This document shows positions 1 to 9,247 of a stretch of 64,000 bases of DNA, one piece after another. Below the pieces are notes generated by a model. It was not told the DNA's origin, did not search any database, and saw only the letters and a program-made list of their open reading frames with translations. Made by a program: the position numbers and the translations under genes. Source of the stretch: Blastococcus sp. CT_GayMR16 (GTDB lineage Bacteria; Actinomycetota; Actinomycetes; Mycobacteriales; Geodermatophilaceae); the NCBI RefSeq assembly GCF_004570875.1, contig NZ_SPQK01000004.1, positions 1 through 64,000 on the forward strand. Reading direction: 5' to 3'. The first letter of the stretch is position 1. Every line of letters starts with the position of its first letter.

Positions 1-203
1 CACAGCCCGCCCGCGGCGGCCGGCCCGACCGCGGCGACCGCCACCACGAGGCCGAGCGCCGTCGCCACGACGGGCGGCAGGCCGGCCAGCGGCCGGGCCA
101 GCGTGTACGCCACGGAGAGCCAGCCGCGCACCAGCGGGCTCTCGGTACCGGTCCCACCGTGCCACCGGGACCAGGCGGCGAGGTACTCCTCCCGGCTCAG
201 CAC
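1..203 (-). CDS. CDP-alcohol phosphatidyltransferase family protein (N-terminal part only)
   Basis: The gene runs off the left edge. The first 67 residues begin VLSREEYLAAWSRWHGG and continue with SPLVRGWLSVAYTLARPL and then a hydrophobic stretch. This N-terminus is typical of actinobacterial membrane enzymes that transfer a phosphoalcohol from a CDP-alcohol in phospholipid synthesis. The family motif (DGxxAR...) would lie outside the window, so the assignment rests on N-terminal resemblance. The GTG at 203 has a GGAGGG ribosome binding site just upstream. The gene is divergent from the lipase gene at 272. Confidence 0.6.
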   Translation of the reverse strand, partial: MLSREEYLAAWSRWHGGTGTESPLVRGWLSVAYTLARPLAGLPPVVATALGLVVAVAAVGPAAAGGL

Positions 204-271
204 GACGCCCTCCGATCCCCCGACTCCACGCCGGCAGTGGCGCACGGGACGACAGCAGGGACAGTAAGGGA

Positions 272-1075
272 GTGTTCGCCGCGCTCTCCCCCGCCCGCCG
301 ACGCGTCGTCCTGGCGTTCCTGGCGCTGGTCGTCCTGGCCGCCGGCGTCCTCGTCGTGGCGCTGATGTCGCGCACCTCGGCACCGGCGGCCGGACCGGTC
401 GCCCAGGAACGGCCCGGACCGGTGCTGCTGGTGCCCGGCTACGGCGGGGGAACTGGGCCGGTCCAGGCGCTGGCCGGCGTGCTGACCGCGGCCGGGCGCG
501 ACGTCACGGTCGTCGACCTGCCCGGCGACGGAACCGGCGACCTGAGCGCCTCCGCGGCGTCGCTCGGCGAGGCGGTGGACGCGGCGCTGGCCCGGACCGG
601 TGCCGACAGCGTCGACGTCGTCGGCTACTCCGCGGGCGGTGTGGTGGCGCGGCTGTGGGTGGCGGACGGGAACGCCGACGTCGTCCGCCGGGTCCTCACC
701 CTGGGGTCGCCGCACCACGGCACGTCCCTCGCCGACCTGGCCGGTGAGCTCGCACCCGGACAGTGCCCGCTCGGCTGCCAGCAGCTCGCGAGCGACAGCG
801 ATCTGCTCGCCGGGCTCAACGACGGGGACGAGACCCCCGAGGGCCCCACCTGGGTCTCCCTGTGGACGACGCAGGACGAGACCGTCACGCCACCGGACTC
901 CGCCCGCCTCGACGGCGCGCTGAACCTGACCGTGCAGTCGGTGTGCGCCGACGCGCGGGTGGGGCACGGTGACCTGCCGCGCAACCCGCTCGTCCAGCAG
1001 ATCGTGCTCGCCGAGCTCGCGGCGGGAGGGCCGGTGGAACTCGGCCCGGTCGACTGCGCTCGCCTGGGCGGCTGA
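272..1075 (+). CDS. Membrane-anchored or secreted alpha/beta-hydrolase (lipase/esterase)
   Basis: This 267-residue protein has a hydrophobic segment at about residues 10-31 (signal peptide or anchor), then a compact alpha/beta-hydrolase fold. VLLVPGYGGG forms the oxyanion-hole strand, GYSAGG carries the nucleophile Ser, and the segment LGSPHHGTSLADL is typical of lipase class 2/PGAP1-like esterases that cleave acyl esters outside the membrane. Several cysteines (CPLGC, SVCAD, VDCARL) suggest disulfide bonds, which fits export. The GTG at 272 follows AAGGGA. It is divergent from the phosphatidyltransferase and convergent with the ABC transporter operon, with only 2 nt between the stops. The substrate is unknown. 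Confidence 0.75.
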   Translation: MFAALSPARRRVVLAFLALVVLAAGVLVVALMSRTSAPAAGPVAQERPGPVLLVPGYGGGTGPVQALAGVLTAAGRDVTVVDLPGDGTGDLSASAASLGEAVDAALARTGADSVDVVGYSAGGVVARLWVADGNADVVRRVLTLGSPHHGTSLADLAGELAPGQCPLGCQQLASDSDLLAGLNDGDETPEGPTWVSLWTTQDETVTPPDSARLDGALNLTVQSVCADARVGHGDLPRNPLVQQIVLAELAAGGPVELGPVDCARLGG

Positions 1076-1077
1076 GC

Positions 1078-1887
1078 TCAGCTGGTGACGTCCTTGGTCG
1101 TGAAGTTGGCCCAGGCCGCCGCGAGCAGCACACCGACGTAGACGCCCTGCAGCGCCAGGCCACGGGTGATGTCGCGCCACTGGATCGGGTCGCGGAACAG
1201 GTCGACGAAGGCCAGCCAGTAGCGCGTCGGCAGGTAGGGCGCGATCGGCGAGGCGGCGTCGAGGGTGAACAGCAGCGACGAGGCGACCAGCACCGCCAGC
1301 GCCCCCATCGTCGCCCCGAGCGGGGAGTCGGTCAGGGTGGAGAAGAACAGCGCGAACGCGGCCACCCCGAGCATCGAGACCGCCACGTAACCGATGGCCA
1401 GCACCGTCCGCCCGGTGAGCTCGGCTGAGGTGAGCGACGTCCCCGACACCGACGTGCCGCCGACCGGCTGGGCGTCGAACAGCGTCGACCCGAGGACGTA
1501 CCCGACCCCGGCCACGACGACGACGGTCACCACCACGAACGCGAGGACGGCGACCAGCTTCGCGACCAGCAGCCGGGTGCGCCCCGCCGGGCGGGCGAGC
1601 AGGTAGCGCAGCGTCCCCGCCTGCGCCTCCCCCGCGATCGAGTCGCCCGCGACCACGGCGACGGCGATCGGCAGGAACAGCGGCAGCACGATGGCCAGCG
1701 CCGCCAGGGGGTACAGCGCCCCGTTGCGGAGGACGGCGGAGAGGAACGGCGGGCCCTCCCCCGCCCGCGGCGCCAGGTCGGTGAGCACCAGGAGCAGCGC
1801 CACCAGGACCGGCAGTGCGTTGAGGACGCCGATCGTCGCCCACGTGCGCGGCCGCCGGAACATCTTCCGGAGCTCGACGACGATCAC
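1078..1887 (-). CDS. ABC transporter permease, ABC-2 type
   Basis: This 269-residue protein begins MIVVELRKMFRRPRTWA, a cytoplasmic elbow helix typical of ABC-2 permeases, followed by about six membrane segments. The loop DSIAGEAQAGTLRYLLARP is the classic coupling region of NatB/YhaP-type permeases of export ABC systems. The GTG start at 1887 overlaps the stop of the ATPase gene as GTGA, which implies translational coupling. It is the last gene of a three-gene operon: LolA-like protein, ATPase, permease. The exported substrate cannot be told from sequence. Confidence 0.85.
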   Translation of the reverse strand: MIVVELRKMFRRPRTWATIGVLNALPVLVALLLVLTDLAPRAGEGPPFLSAVLRNGALYPLAALAIVLPLFLPIAVAVVAGDSIAGEAQAGTLRYLLARPAGRTRLLVAKLVAVLAFVVVTVVVVAGVGYVLGSTLFDAQPVGGTSVSGTSLTSAELTGRTVLAIGYVAVSMLGVAAFALFFSTLTDSPLGATMGALAVLVASSLLFTLDAASPIAPYLPTRYWLAFVDLFRDPIQWRDITRGLALQGVYVGVLLAAAWANFTTKDVTS

Positions 1888-2804
1888 CGGCGGACCTCGA
1901 TCCGGTCGGGGCTGGTGCCCGCAGCCGCCAGCACCACCTCCTCGAGCGTCGGCCGTTCCAGCGCCAGCCCGGTCACCGGGATCCCGGCACCGACGAGCAG
2001 GGCGTTGACCTCGGCGGGGTCGCTGCCGCGGACGATCACGCGCTCGCCCTCGATCGAGGTGACCCGGCCGTCGAGCGTGGCGCGGACCCGGTCCGGAGTC
2101 GGGGTGTGCACCACCGTCGACCCCGTGGGCGCGGTCAGGGTGGCCAGCTCGTCCTGCAGCACCAGCCGGCCCCGGTCGAGCACCCCGACCCGGGAGCACA
2201 GCTGCTCGACCTCGGCCAGCAGATGGCTGGACAGGAAGACCGTCGTCCCGGTGCGGTGTAGGTCCAGCAGCAGGTCCCGGACCTCCGAGATGCCCTGGGG
2301 GTCCAGCCCGTTGGTCGGCTCGTCGAGCACGAGCAACTCGGGACGGCGGAGCAGTGCGCCGGCCAGCCCGAGCCGCTGCCGCATGCCCAGGGAGTAGGCC
2401 TTGACCGGCCTGCGGCCGACGCCGCCCAGCCCGACCTGGTCGAGCGCCTCGTCCACCCGGCGTCCCCGCGTGCGCCACGAACCACCGCGGCCGGAGGCGT
2501 CGAGGAGGGAGAGGTTCTCGCGGCCGGACAAATGCCCGTAGTGGGCGGGTCCCTCGATCAGGGCGCCCACGCGGGGCAGCACCCGTCGTCCGGCGCGGGG
2601 CATCCGCTCACCGAGCAGGTCGATGTCGCCCGCGGTGGGCAGCACCAGACCGAGCAGCATGCGGACGGTCGTGGTCTTGCCCGAGCCGTTGGCGCCCAGG
2701 AAGCCGTAGACGTCGCCGACTTGCACCTCGAGGTCGATGCCGTCGACGGCCCGCACCCGGCCGTACTGCTTGACCAGCCCCCGGGTGCTGATGACGGCGC
2801 TCAC
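1884..2804 (-). CDS. ABC transporter ATP-binding protein
   Basis: The 306-residue protein has a complete ATPase domain: Walker A GANGSGKTT near residue 40, signature YSLGMRQRLG, Walker B LLVLDEPTNGLDPQG and the H-loop FLSSHLL. About 80 C-terminal residues (TLEEVVLAAAG) match the extension of the ABC-2 exporter ATPases (CcmA/NatA type). The start is the GTG at 2804, which overlaps the stop of the upstream gene as GTGA; the same overlap joins it to the permease. It would power the permease encoded directly downstream. Confidence 0.88.
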   Translation of the reverse strand: MSAVISTRGLVKQYGRVRAVDGIDLEVQVGDVYGFLGANGSGKTTTVRMLLGLVLPTAGDIDLLGERMPRAGRRVLPRVGALIEGPAHYGHLSGRENLSLLDASGRGGSWRTRGRRVDEALDQVGLGGVGRRPVKAYSLGMRQRLGLAGALLRRPELLVLDEPTNGLDPQGISEVRDLLLDLHRTGTTVFLSSHLLAEVEQLCSRVGVLDRGRLVLQDELATLTAPTGSTVVHTPTPDRVRATLDGRVTSIEGERVIVRGSDPAEVNALLVGAGIPVTGLALERPTLEEVVLAAAGTSPDRIEVRR

Positions 2805-3910
2805 GGGCCACCCACCAGGTCGGGGAGCTGGGTGGCGGCCGCGGCGAGCGCATCGAGGGTCACGGTGCCGGTCAGCACGTAGGGCCCGCGGTTCGGCGGC
2901 TCCACGACCATCAGCGCCACGGGGCCCGCAGCCACCCGCGTGCCCAGCTCGTCGACGACGGCGTCCGGGCTCTGGGACAGGGCGCTGCGCAGCCCGTTCG
3001 CCAGGCCGTGCGGCACCGGCGCGACGGCCAGCAGGGTCACCCCGCTGCCGTAGAGCCCGATCCCGCTCGGCACCCCGTCCAGCCGGCGGCGCGGCAGCCC
3101 GGCGAGCTCGGCCGGGAGCTCGACCGGCCGGATGCGCCGGCCGGCCTCCAGCACGACCTCGGCCTCGCGTCCCTCGCGGATGCGCGCACTGGGCGGCGGG
3201 GTGAACGCGGTGACCTCCGGCGCCGGGACGGCGAGGTCGAGGTCGAGGAACCGGGTGTCCATCGCCGCGCGTGCGGCGCCCTTCTCGACCACCTCGACCT
3301 GCAGCGGCAGCCCCGTCTCCGCGTCGACCCAGACGTCGACCCGGCTCACCGACGCGGCCTCGGCGGCCGGAGACAGGCGCAGGCCGAGCGCGTCCCGCCC
3401 CGCCACGCGCCGGGCGCCGAGCCGGGACAGCTCGTCCGCACTGGCCTCCGAGAGGAGCCGGCGGCCGAGGGAGCTGGGCAGCAGGTCCGGCGGCGCGGGC
3501 AGTTCCAGCGGGTTGGCCGCGGCGCGGGTGGCCGTCGCCGACTCGTACTCCCAGGTCCAGGTCGCCCCCGAACCGGTGTGCGTGCCGGTCTCTCCGGCAG
3601 GCGTGACGACGTCCACCCGGTTGTCGGTCGCCCCGCGCCACCACACCCGCATCGTCGTGCGGTCGCTGAACAGGTCGGCGACCGAGCTGAGCTGGTCGGT
3701 GATCGGCAGCGCCAGCGAGCCGGCGGAGACCGCGTAGCCGGAGAAGCCGAGGGACTCGCTCGCCAGCGCCCGGGCCCGCAGCTCGGCCGCGGGCACGTCG
3801 GCGTCGGACGCGGGCAACGTGCGGATGACGGCGGGCAGCGCCAGCAGGGCGGCGATCAGGACACCGACGGCCGCCCATCGACGGGCCGCGCCGTGCCCTC
3901 GTGCCCGCAT
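2801..3910 (-). CDS. LolA/RseB-like envelope protein with one membrane anchor
   Basis: The 369-residue protein has one N-terminal hydrophobic helix (about residues 12-30) and then an extracytoplasmic region. Phrases such as RVDVVTPAGETGTHTG, TWTWEYESATATR and RVDVWVDAETGLPLQVEV are typical of the LolA/LppX/RseB fold, a half beta-barrel that holds lipids or hydrophobic ligands. It starts at ATG 3910 and is translationally coupled (GTGA) to an ABC ATPase and permease. It may sense or hand over a lipophilic substrate for that transporter; this role is inferred from the fold and the operon only. Confidence 0.65.
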   Translation of the reverse strand: MRARGHGAARRWAAVGVLIAALLALPAVIRTLPASDADVPAAELRARALASESLGFSGYAVSAGSLALPITDQLSSVADLFSDRTTMRVWWRGATDNRVDVVTPAGETGTHTGSGATWTWEYESATATRAAANPLELPAPPDLLPSSLGRRLLSEASADELSRLGARRVAGRDALGLRLSPAAEAASVSRVDVWVDAETGLPLQVEVVEKGAARAAMDTRFLDLDLAVPAPEVTAFTPPPSARIREGREAEVVLEAGRRIRPVELPAELAGLPRRRLDGVPSGIGLYGSGVTLLAVAPVPHGLANGLRSALSQSPDAVVDELGTRVAAGPVALMVVEPPNRGPYVLTGTVTLDALAAAATQLPDLVGGP

Positions 3911-4008
3911 GCCGGCCCACGGTACGACGCCTTCCTGTGGGTCCCGGCGCGCGAGCGCTGGTCAGAGCAGGGCTTCCGCGGTCCGTACCGCCCGGGCACA
4001 CTCCCGGC

Positions 4009-6987
4009 ATGGCTCGGGCCGACGGGACCTCCTTCGTCGGGCGGACGGGCATCCTGGACACCCTCGCCGGGCCGCTGGCGGACCTCGCGACGGGTGCCGG
4101 CTGGGCCGCCGTGGTCTACGGCGAGGCCGGGATCGGCAAGACCCGCACGCTGGAGGAGGTCGCCCGCCTCGCCCGTGACCGGGGTGTCCTCGTCGCCTGG
4201 GGCCACTGCACCGAACTCGACGGGGTTCCGCCCTACTGGCCGTGGCGGGAGGTCTTCCGGGCGCTGGACGTCACCCCGCCCGCGGAGCCGGACGGCCGCG
4301 CCACCGTCCTCGACAGCCTGGTGACCCGCCTCGACGAGGTCGCGCGCGACCGGCCGGTCCTGCTCTGCATGGAGGATCTGCACTGGGCCGACGCCGACAC
4401 GCGGTGGCTGCTGCGCGGCGTCATGGAGGCCACGGCGGGCCGCGCGGCCGGCGTCCTGGCCACGTGGCGCACCGCCGAGTCCGACGACGGGTTCGCCGGC
4501 CTGCCGCCGCGGATCCGCCGGGTCCCCCTCGCACCGCTGGTGCCCGCGCAGACCGTCGAGCTGGCGCGGGCCCTCGCCGAGGGGGACATGGCGGACGAGG
4601 CCGTGCAGCTCGCGGCCCGGCAGTCCGGCGGCAACCCGTTCTTCGTCGGGGAGCTGGTCCGCATGCACCGACTCGGCGCGACCGGCGGCGAGCGGGTGCC
4701 GCGCGGGGTGCGCGACGTGCTCGCTCGCAGGCTCGCCCGGCTGCCCTCGGCCACGGTCGAGGTGATCACCGCGGCCGCCGTGCTCGGCACCGACGCCGAT
4801 CTCGCCGTCCTCGCGATGACCGTCGGGCAGCCGCCGACCGCCGTCCGCGGGGTCCTCGAGGACGCCGTCCGGGCCGGTCTGCTGGGGCCGCCCGATGACC
4901 GGGGACCGGTCCGGTTCGTCCATGCCGTCGTGCGGGAGGTGCTGCTCGACGAGGCCGGGCCCGGACGTCGGGCCACCCTCCACGACCGGGCGGCGCGCGC
5001 TCTGGAGCGGTGCCGGCCAGACGCCGACGAGGCACTGGCCCTGCACTGGGCGCACGTGCCCGGGCCCCACGCCGACGAACGGACCGTCGCGCATGCGCGG
5101 GCCGCTCGGGACGCCGCGCGCGCGGCGTCCGCCCTGGAGCAGGCGGTCGTCTTCGCCGAGCTGGTCAGCGACCGGGTCGACGACCCGGCGGACCTGCTGG
5201 CGCTGGGCGACCTGCGGGCCAGGTCCGGGAACGTCACCGGTGCCCGGGAGGACCTCCTGCGGGCCGCGTCCCGGGCGCGGGAGGCCGGCCGGGACGACGT
5301 GCTGGCCCGGGCGGCCCTCGCCCTGTCCGGTGGCGAGGGCGGGTTCGAGGTCGCCCTCAACGACGACGCCCAGATCCGGTTGCTCGACGAGGCGGTGCGC
5401 ACCCTCCCGCCGGGCGGGCTGCGGGCCCGCGTCCGGGCGCGTCAGGCAGTGGCCACGTCGGTGACCACGTCGCTGCCCGAGCGGGTCGCGATGGCCCGGG
5501 CGGCGGTCCGGGAGGCCGAGGGAACCACGGACGACGGGGCGCTCCTGCACGCGCTGGCGGCCTATGCCGACACGATCGGTGGACCGAGGCACGTCGCGGA
5601 GCGTCGCGCGGTCGCCGACCGGATGCTGGCGCTGGCCCGCCGGCTCGGGGACGCCAACGGCGAGCTGCTCGCGCGGCGGTTCCGGCTGGTCGCCGTCCTC
5701 GAGGTCGGCGACTTCCCGGCCGCGGACGCCGAGATCGCGGCCTTCGACGCCCTGGCACACCGGACGCAGGAACCGGGCCACCTCTGGTACCCGCCGCTGT
5801 GGCGCGGGATGCGGGCGCTGCTGGCCGGGCGGGAGGCCGAGGCCGAGGGCTACGCCGACCAGGTCGACGCCGTCGGCGACCGCGCCCAGAGCATGAACGC
5901 CCGCATGCTGGCCACGACACTGCGCTGCGCCGTCCGCTGGGGCCGCGCCGACGAGCTCCTCGACCTCGTGGCCGGCGTCGAGGAGTACGCGGCGGACGTC
6001 CCGCCCGACATCCCCCAGCTCCTGGTCGCGATGGCGTCGATGTACGCCGGGCTCCGGGATGCGGAGAAGACGGCCCGCTACTACCGCCCGCTCGCCGACG
6101 TCGGCTTCCGCACGCTCCCGGAGGACGCCGAATTCCTCAGCGGACTGCTCGGCGCGGTGGAGGCGGCGACGCTGCTGGGCGACCGGACCGGCGCGGCGGT
6201 GCTGTTCGACCTGCTGGAGCCCTACGCCGCCCTGTGGATCGTCGACGGCATCGGGGCGGCCTGCTGGGGGCTGGCCGCGGAGTGGCTGGCCCGGCTGGCG
6301 GAGCTGCTCGGCCGCAGCCATGACGCGGAGCGGTTCCGGAGGCAGGCGTCGGCGGCCTACCGGGCAGCGGGTGCCGCGGGACCGTTGCGCCGCCTGGACG
6401 GCGACGCCGACCGGCCCACGGGCAGGCACGGGCAGCTGCGGCGCGAGGCCGGCGGGTGGGTCGTCGGCTGGGGAGACGAGCAGGCCGTCCTCCCCGACCT
6501 CAAGGGGCTGCACGACCTGGCGGAGCTGCTCCCCCGGCCGGGAATCCCGGTGCCCGCCGTCCGCCTGCTGGCCGCGGGTGCGGGGGTCGAGCTCGGGCCC
6601 TCGACGGGTGCCGACGAGGTCCTGGACGAGCGGGCGCGGTCGGCCTACCGGACCCGGCTCCGGGAGCTCGAGGACTACATCGCCGAGGCGAGGGGCGACA
6701 CCGACGAGGAGCGCGCCGGGCGCCTGGAGGACGAGCGGGAGTTCCTGCTCCGCGAGCTGTCCGCCGCGCTCGGGCTGGGCGGCCGGCCGCGTCGGCTGGG
6801 CGACGACGCCGACCGGGCGCGCAAGGCGGTCACGATGCGGCTCCGGGACGTCATCGCCCGCCTCGAACAGCCGCTTCCCGCTCTCGCGCGCCACCTGCGC
6901 GCCGCGGTGCGGACCGGCCGGGCGTGCTCCTACGAGCCGGAGGAACCGGTCAGCTGGCGCGTCAGGAGCCGGCCGCCGACCTCCTGA
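4009..6987 (+). CDS. Large STAND-type AAA ATPase with helical repeat region
   Basis: The 992-residue protein opens with TSFVGRTGILDTLAGPLADL, then Walker A GEAGIGKT (about residue 45) and Walker B LLCMEDLHWAD, the hallmark of MalT/LuxR-family signal ATPases (AAA_16). A long alpha-helical TPR-like middle follows. The last about 150 residues contain a charged region (ELEDYIAEARGDTDEERAG) seen in predicted ATPases of this class, but no LuxR-type helix-turn-helix is visible, so DNA binding is not evident. The ATG at 4009 was chosen because the conserved FVGR motif starts 8 residues later. Likely a signalling or scaffold ATPase; its partner is unknown. The next gene is a methyltransferase 57 nt downstream. 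Confidence 0.7.
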   Translation: MARADGTSFVGRTGILDTLAGPLADLATGAGWAAVVYGEAGIGKTRTLEEVARLARDRGVLVAWGHCTELDGVPPYWPWREVFRALDVTPPAEPDGRATVLDSLVTRLDEVARDRPVLLCMEDLHWADADTRWLLRGVMEATAGRAAGVLATWRTAESDDGFAGLPPRIRRVPLAPLVPAQTVELARALAEGDMADEAVQLAARQSGGNPFFVGELVRMHRLGATGGERVPRGVRDVLARRLARLPSATVEVITAAAVLGTDADLAVLAMTVGQPPTAVRGVLEDAVRAGLLGPPDDRGPVRFVHAVVREVLLDEAGPGRRATLHDRAARALERCRPDADEALALHWAHVPGPHADERTVAHARAARDAARAASALEQAVVFAELVSDRVDDPADLLALGDLRARSGNVTGAREDLLRAASRAREAGRDDVLARAALALSGGEGGFEVALNDDAQIRLLDEAVRTLPPGGLRARVRARQAVATSVTTSLPERVAMARAAVREAEGTTDDGALLHALAAYADTIGGPRHVAERRAVADRMLALARRLGDANGELLARRFRLVAVLEVGDFPAADAEIAAFDALAHRTQEPGHLWYPPLWRGMRALLAGREAEAEGYADQVDAVGDRAQSMNARMLATTLRCAVRWGRADELLDLVAGVEEYAADVPPDIPQLLVAMASMYAGLRDAEKTARYYRPLADVGFRTLPEDAEFLSGLLGAVEAATLLGDRTGAAVLFDLLEPYAALWIVDGIGAACWGLAAEWLARLAELLGRSHDAERFRRQASAAYRAAGAAGPLRRLDGDADRPTGRHGQLRREAGGWVVGWGDEQAVLPDLKGLHDLAELLPRPGIPVPAVRLLAAGAGVELGPSTGADEVLDERARSAYRTRLRELEDYIAEARGDTDEERAGRLEDEREFLLRELSAALGLGGRPRRLGDDADRARKAVTMRLRDVIARLEQPLPALARHLRAAVRTGRACSYEPEEPVSWRVRSRPPTS

Positions 6988-7044
6988 CACCGTCAGCCGC
7001 GACCTGACGCCTCAGGGGTGACCGACCCCACTGAGGAGGAAGCC

Positions 7045-8166
7045 ATGAGCACCGACACCCCCACCATCGACGCGCCCACCATCGACGCCCCCACCATCGA
7101 CGACGGAGCCGCCACCGACGCCTTCGTCGGCCGGCTGTTCGAGTCCGCGCTCGGGGCGATGGACCTGTTCACCATCGGCCTGGGTTCGCGGCTCGGCCTG
7201 TACGCCGCGCTGCAGGAGCACGGCCCGCAGACGAGCACCGAACTGGCCGCACACGCCGGGGTGGCGGAGCGCTACGCCCGTGAGTGGCTGGAGCAGCAAG
7301 CGGTGACAGGCATCCTCGAGGTCGGCCCGGGGTCGGCGGCCGAGCGCCGCTACACGCTGCCGGAGGCCGTCGTCCCGGTGCTGCTGGAGCCCACGCATCC
7401 CGCGTACCTGGCCCCTCTCGCGGCCCTCGTGCCGCCCCTGGGAACCCTGTTCGAGCGGCTGGTCGAGGTCTACCGGACCGGGGAGGGCGTGAGCTGGTCG
7501 GAGTTCCCGGCCGAGGCCGTCGAGGCGCAGGCGGCCCTCAACCGGCCGGCCTTCACCCACGAGCTCGGCGGCTGGCTGGCCGCGGTCCCGGAGATCGACG
7601 AGCGGTTGAGCGCCGGGCCCTCACGGATCGCCGACCTGGGCTGCGGTGGCGGCTGGTCCACGCAGGCGCTTGCCCGCCGCTACCCCGAGGCCGTCGTGCA
7701 CGGCTTCGACATCGACGACGCCTCGATCGCCATGGCGCGACGGAGCGTCGCCGGTTCCGAGGTCGAGGAACGCGTCGCGTTCGAGGTGTGCGACCTCGCG
7801 GGACCGGCGGACATCGCCTACGACGCCGCGACGATGTTCGAGGCACTGCACGACCTCAGCCACCCCGTCCAGGTCCTCACCTCGATCCGCAGGTCCCTGG
7901 TGCCTGGTGGGATCCTCCTGGTGGCGGACGAGCGGGCCGCCGACACGTTCACCGCGCCGGGGGATCCCTTCGAGCGGCTGTTCTACGCCTCCTCGGTGCT
8001 GGTGTGCCTGCCCGGTTCACTCGCCGACGGCGGGGTCGGGACCGGCGCGGCGATCCGCCCGTCGACCGTGCGGTCGTATGCGGAGCAGGCCGGGTTCGCC
8101 TCCTGCGAGGTCGCCCCGATCGACTCCCCGATGTTCCGCTTCTACCTCCTGCGGGCGCCGGCCTGA
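7045..8166 (+). CDS. Class I SAM-dependent methyltransferase with N-terminal winged helix (Rv2258c-like)
   Basis: The 373-residue protein has a low-complexity N-terminus with PTID repeated three times, then a winged-helix dimerisation domain (LGLYAALQEHGPQTSTELAAHAG, YAREWLEQQAVTGIL) and a Rossmann methyltransferase domain with SAM motif I IADLGCGGGWST. This architecture matches the Rv2258c-type family of small-molecule methyltransferases whose substrates are mostly unknown. The ATG at 7045 was preferred over a GTG nine codons upstream because GAGGAGG lies just before it. It may be co-transcribed with the ATPase gene upstream. Confidence 0.8.
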   Translation: MSTDTPTIDAPTIDAPTIDDGAATDAFVGRLFESALGAMDLFTIGLGSRLGLYAALQEHGPQTSTELAAHAGVAERYAREWLEQQAVTGILEVGPGSAAERRYTLPEAVVPVLLEPTHPAYLAPLAALVPPLGTLFERLVEVYRTGEGVSWSEFPAEAVEAQAALNRPAFTHELGGWLAAVPEIDERLSAGPSRIADLGCGGGWSTQALARRYPEAVVHGFDIDDASIAMARRSVAGSEVEERVAFEVCDLAGPADIAYDAATMFEALHDLSHPVQVLTSIRRSLVPGGILLVADERAADTFTAPGDPFERLFYASSVLVCLPGSLADGGVGTGAAIRPSTVRSYAEQAGFASCEVAPIDSPMFRFYLLRAPA

Positions 8167-8169
8167 GGG

Positions 8170-8547
8170 CTAGCCGAGGGCCAGGAGGAGACAGGCGCCG
8201 GCCAGGAGCACGACGACCGGGGTCATGGTCAGCCGTTCTGCCCGGCTCCGGGAGATCGCGTTCATCCCGATCCCGAGCACGAAGTAGCCGGCGAGCACCC
8301 AGATCGCCACGTCGGCGAACCCGGCCGGCAGCGGCGAGATCAGGCCGGCCGCCTGCAGGATCAGGACGGCGAAGGCCGCGTAGAGCGCGATCGACAGGGC
8401 GCTGCCGACGCGGAGGCCGACCGGGAGCACGTCCTGCTGGCCGCCCCACGCGAACCGGCCCAGCGGGCGCCCGGCGACGAGCAACCCCTGGAACACGGCG
8501 AGGGCGGCCAGCAGGGCGAGCGCGACGACGGCCGCGGTCATGATCAC
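8170..8547 (-). CDS. Small four-helix membrane protein, function unknown
   Basis: This 125-residue protein consists of about four hydrophobic helices (AAVVALALLAALAVFQGLL, ALSIALYAAFAVLILQAA, VAIWVLAGYFVLGIGMNA, VVVLLAGACLLLA) with short polar loops. I do not recognise the family. The GTG at 8547 was chosen because TACCGT (8555-8560, read on the minus strand) lies exactly 7 nt upstream, fitting a leaderless transcript; a GTG at 8556 and an ATG at 8541 are alternatives. It is convergent with the methyltransferase, with 3 nt between stops. Confidence 0.6.
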   Translation of the reverse strand: MIMTAAVVALALLAALAVFQGLLVAGRPLGRFAWGGQQDVLPVGLRVGSALSIALYAAFAVLILQAAGLISPLPAGFADVAIWVLAGYFVLGIGMNAISRSRAERLTMTPVVVLLAGACLLLALG

Positions 8548-8620
8548 GACGGGCACGGTAGCCGGACGGCTCCCGGCACCGTTGCGTTGATCTTCGCGAG
8601 AAGCTGGGCATGACTCCCCC

Positions 8621-9247
8621 ATGGCTGCTCCTCTCAGCGATGCCGTCGTGGTCGACGTCCTCCGCCGCGTCGACCGGATGCTCACCCCCCTCGCCGGCCG
8701 GCTGGGCCGTCCGCCGGCGGTCCCACAGGCCGAGCGGGACCGGTGGTGGGCCGACCAGGTCTCCCGGATGGCGGCCGGGCTCGCTGCCGCACCGCGATTC
8801 CTCGGCAAGCTGGCCGACCTGCTCCCGCTGCAGAACACCGTCGGGACGGCGGTGCAGTCGGTCGTCGTCCTGGGCGTGGCCGGGGAGCACGGCGTCAAGG
8901 ACCCCGCCGAACGGGTGTCGCTGCTGGCCCGGGTCCTGCTCGACCGCGACCTGCCCGTCGACCGCGTCGAGCCCCTGCTCGTGCGGGCGAAGGGCACGTA
9001 CCGGGAGGACGCGTTCGGCATCGGCGGGAACCGTGCCGGCGTCGTGCGCACCCTGTGGCGCACGTCCCGGCTGCTCGCCCGCATCGATGACGCCCTCGAC
9101 GCCCGCCCCAAGGGCAAGCTGCGGCACCGGGCGCTGTCGAATCTCCCCGTGGTCGGCGTCCTGGGTGGCTACGCCGCCGAGCGGGAGGGGCTCCGCCGCG
9201 CTGCGGCCCGCACCACCGCCGTCCTCGCCGGCCCCGTCAGCGGGTAG
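8621..9247 (+). CDS. Conserved-looking hypothetical protein
   Basis: This 208-residue protein begins [20 protein letters not shown]. It is alpha-helical and basic towards the end, with no signal peptide and no motif I can name. Weakly hydrophobic stretches ([17 protein letters not shown] and [11 protein letters not shown]) might lie against a membrane. The ATG at 8621 is the only plausible start. Its 3' end overlaps the end of metF on the other strand by 11 bp, so the two share their terminal bases. Confidence 0.6.
   Translation: MAAPLSDAVVVDVLRRVDRMLTPLAGRLGRPPAVPQAERDRWWADQVSRMAAGLAAAPRFLGKLADLLPLQNTVGTAVQSVVVLGVAGEHGVKDPAERVSLLARVLLDRDLPVDRVEPLLVRAKGTYREDAFGIGGNRAGVVRTLWRTSRLLARIDDALDARPKGKLRHRALSNLPVVGVLGGYAAEREGLRRAAARTTAVLAGPVSG

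Noticed and set aside
197-1843. A 548-codon minus-strand frame across the lipase and the permease genes
   Set aside because: It crosses two real genes in the wrong frame and has repetitive Arg/Gly-rich content.
3856-6990. A 1044-codon open frame antisense to the STAND ATPase gene
   Set aside because: High-GC coding DNA leaves long open antisense frames. Its translation is low-complexity Arg/Gly/Pro/Ala-rich with no domain, whereas the plus strand has Walker motifs.
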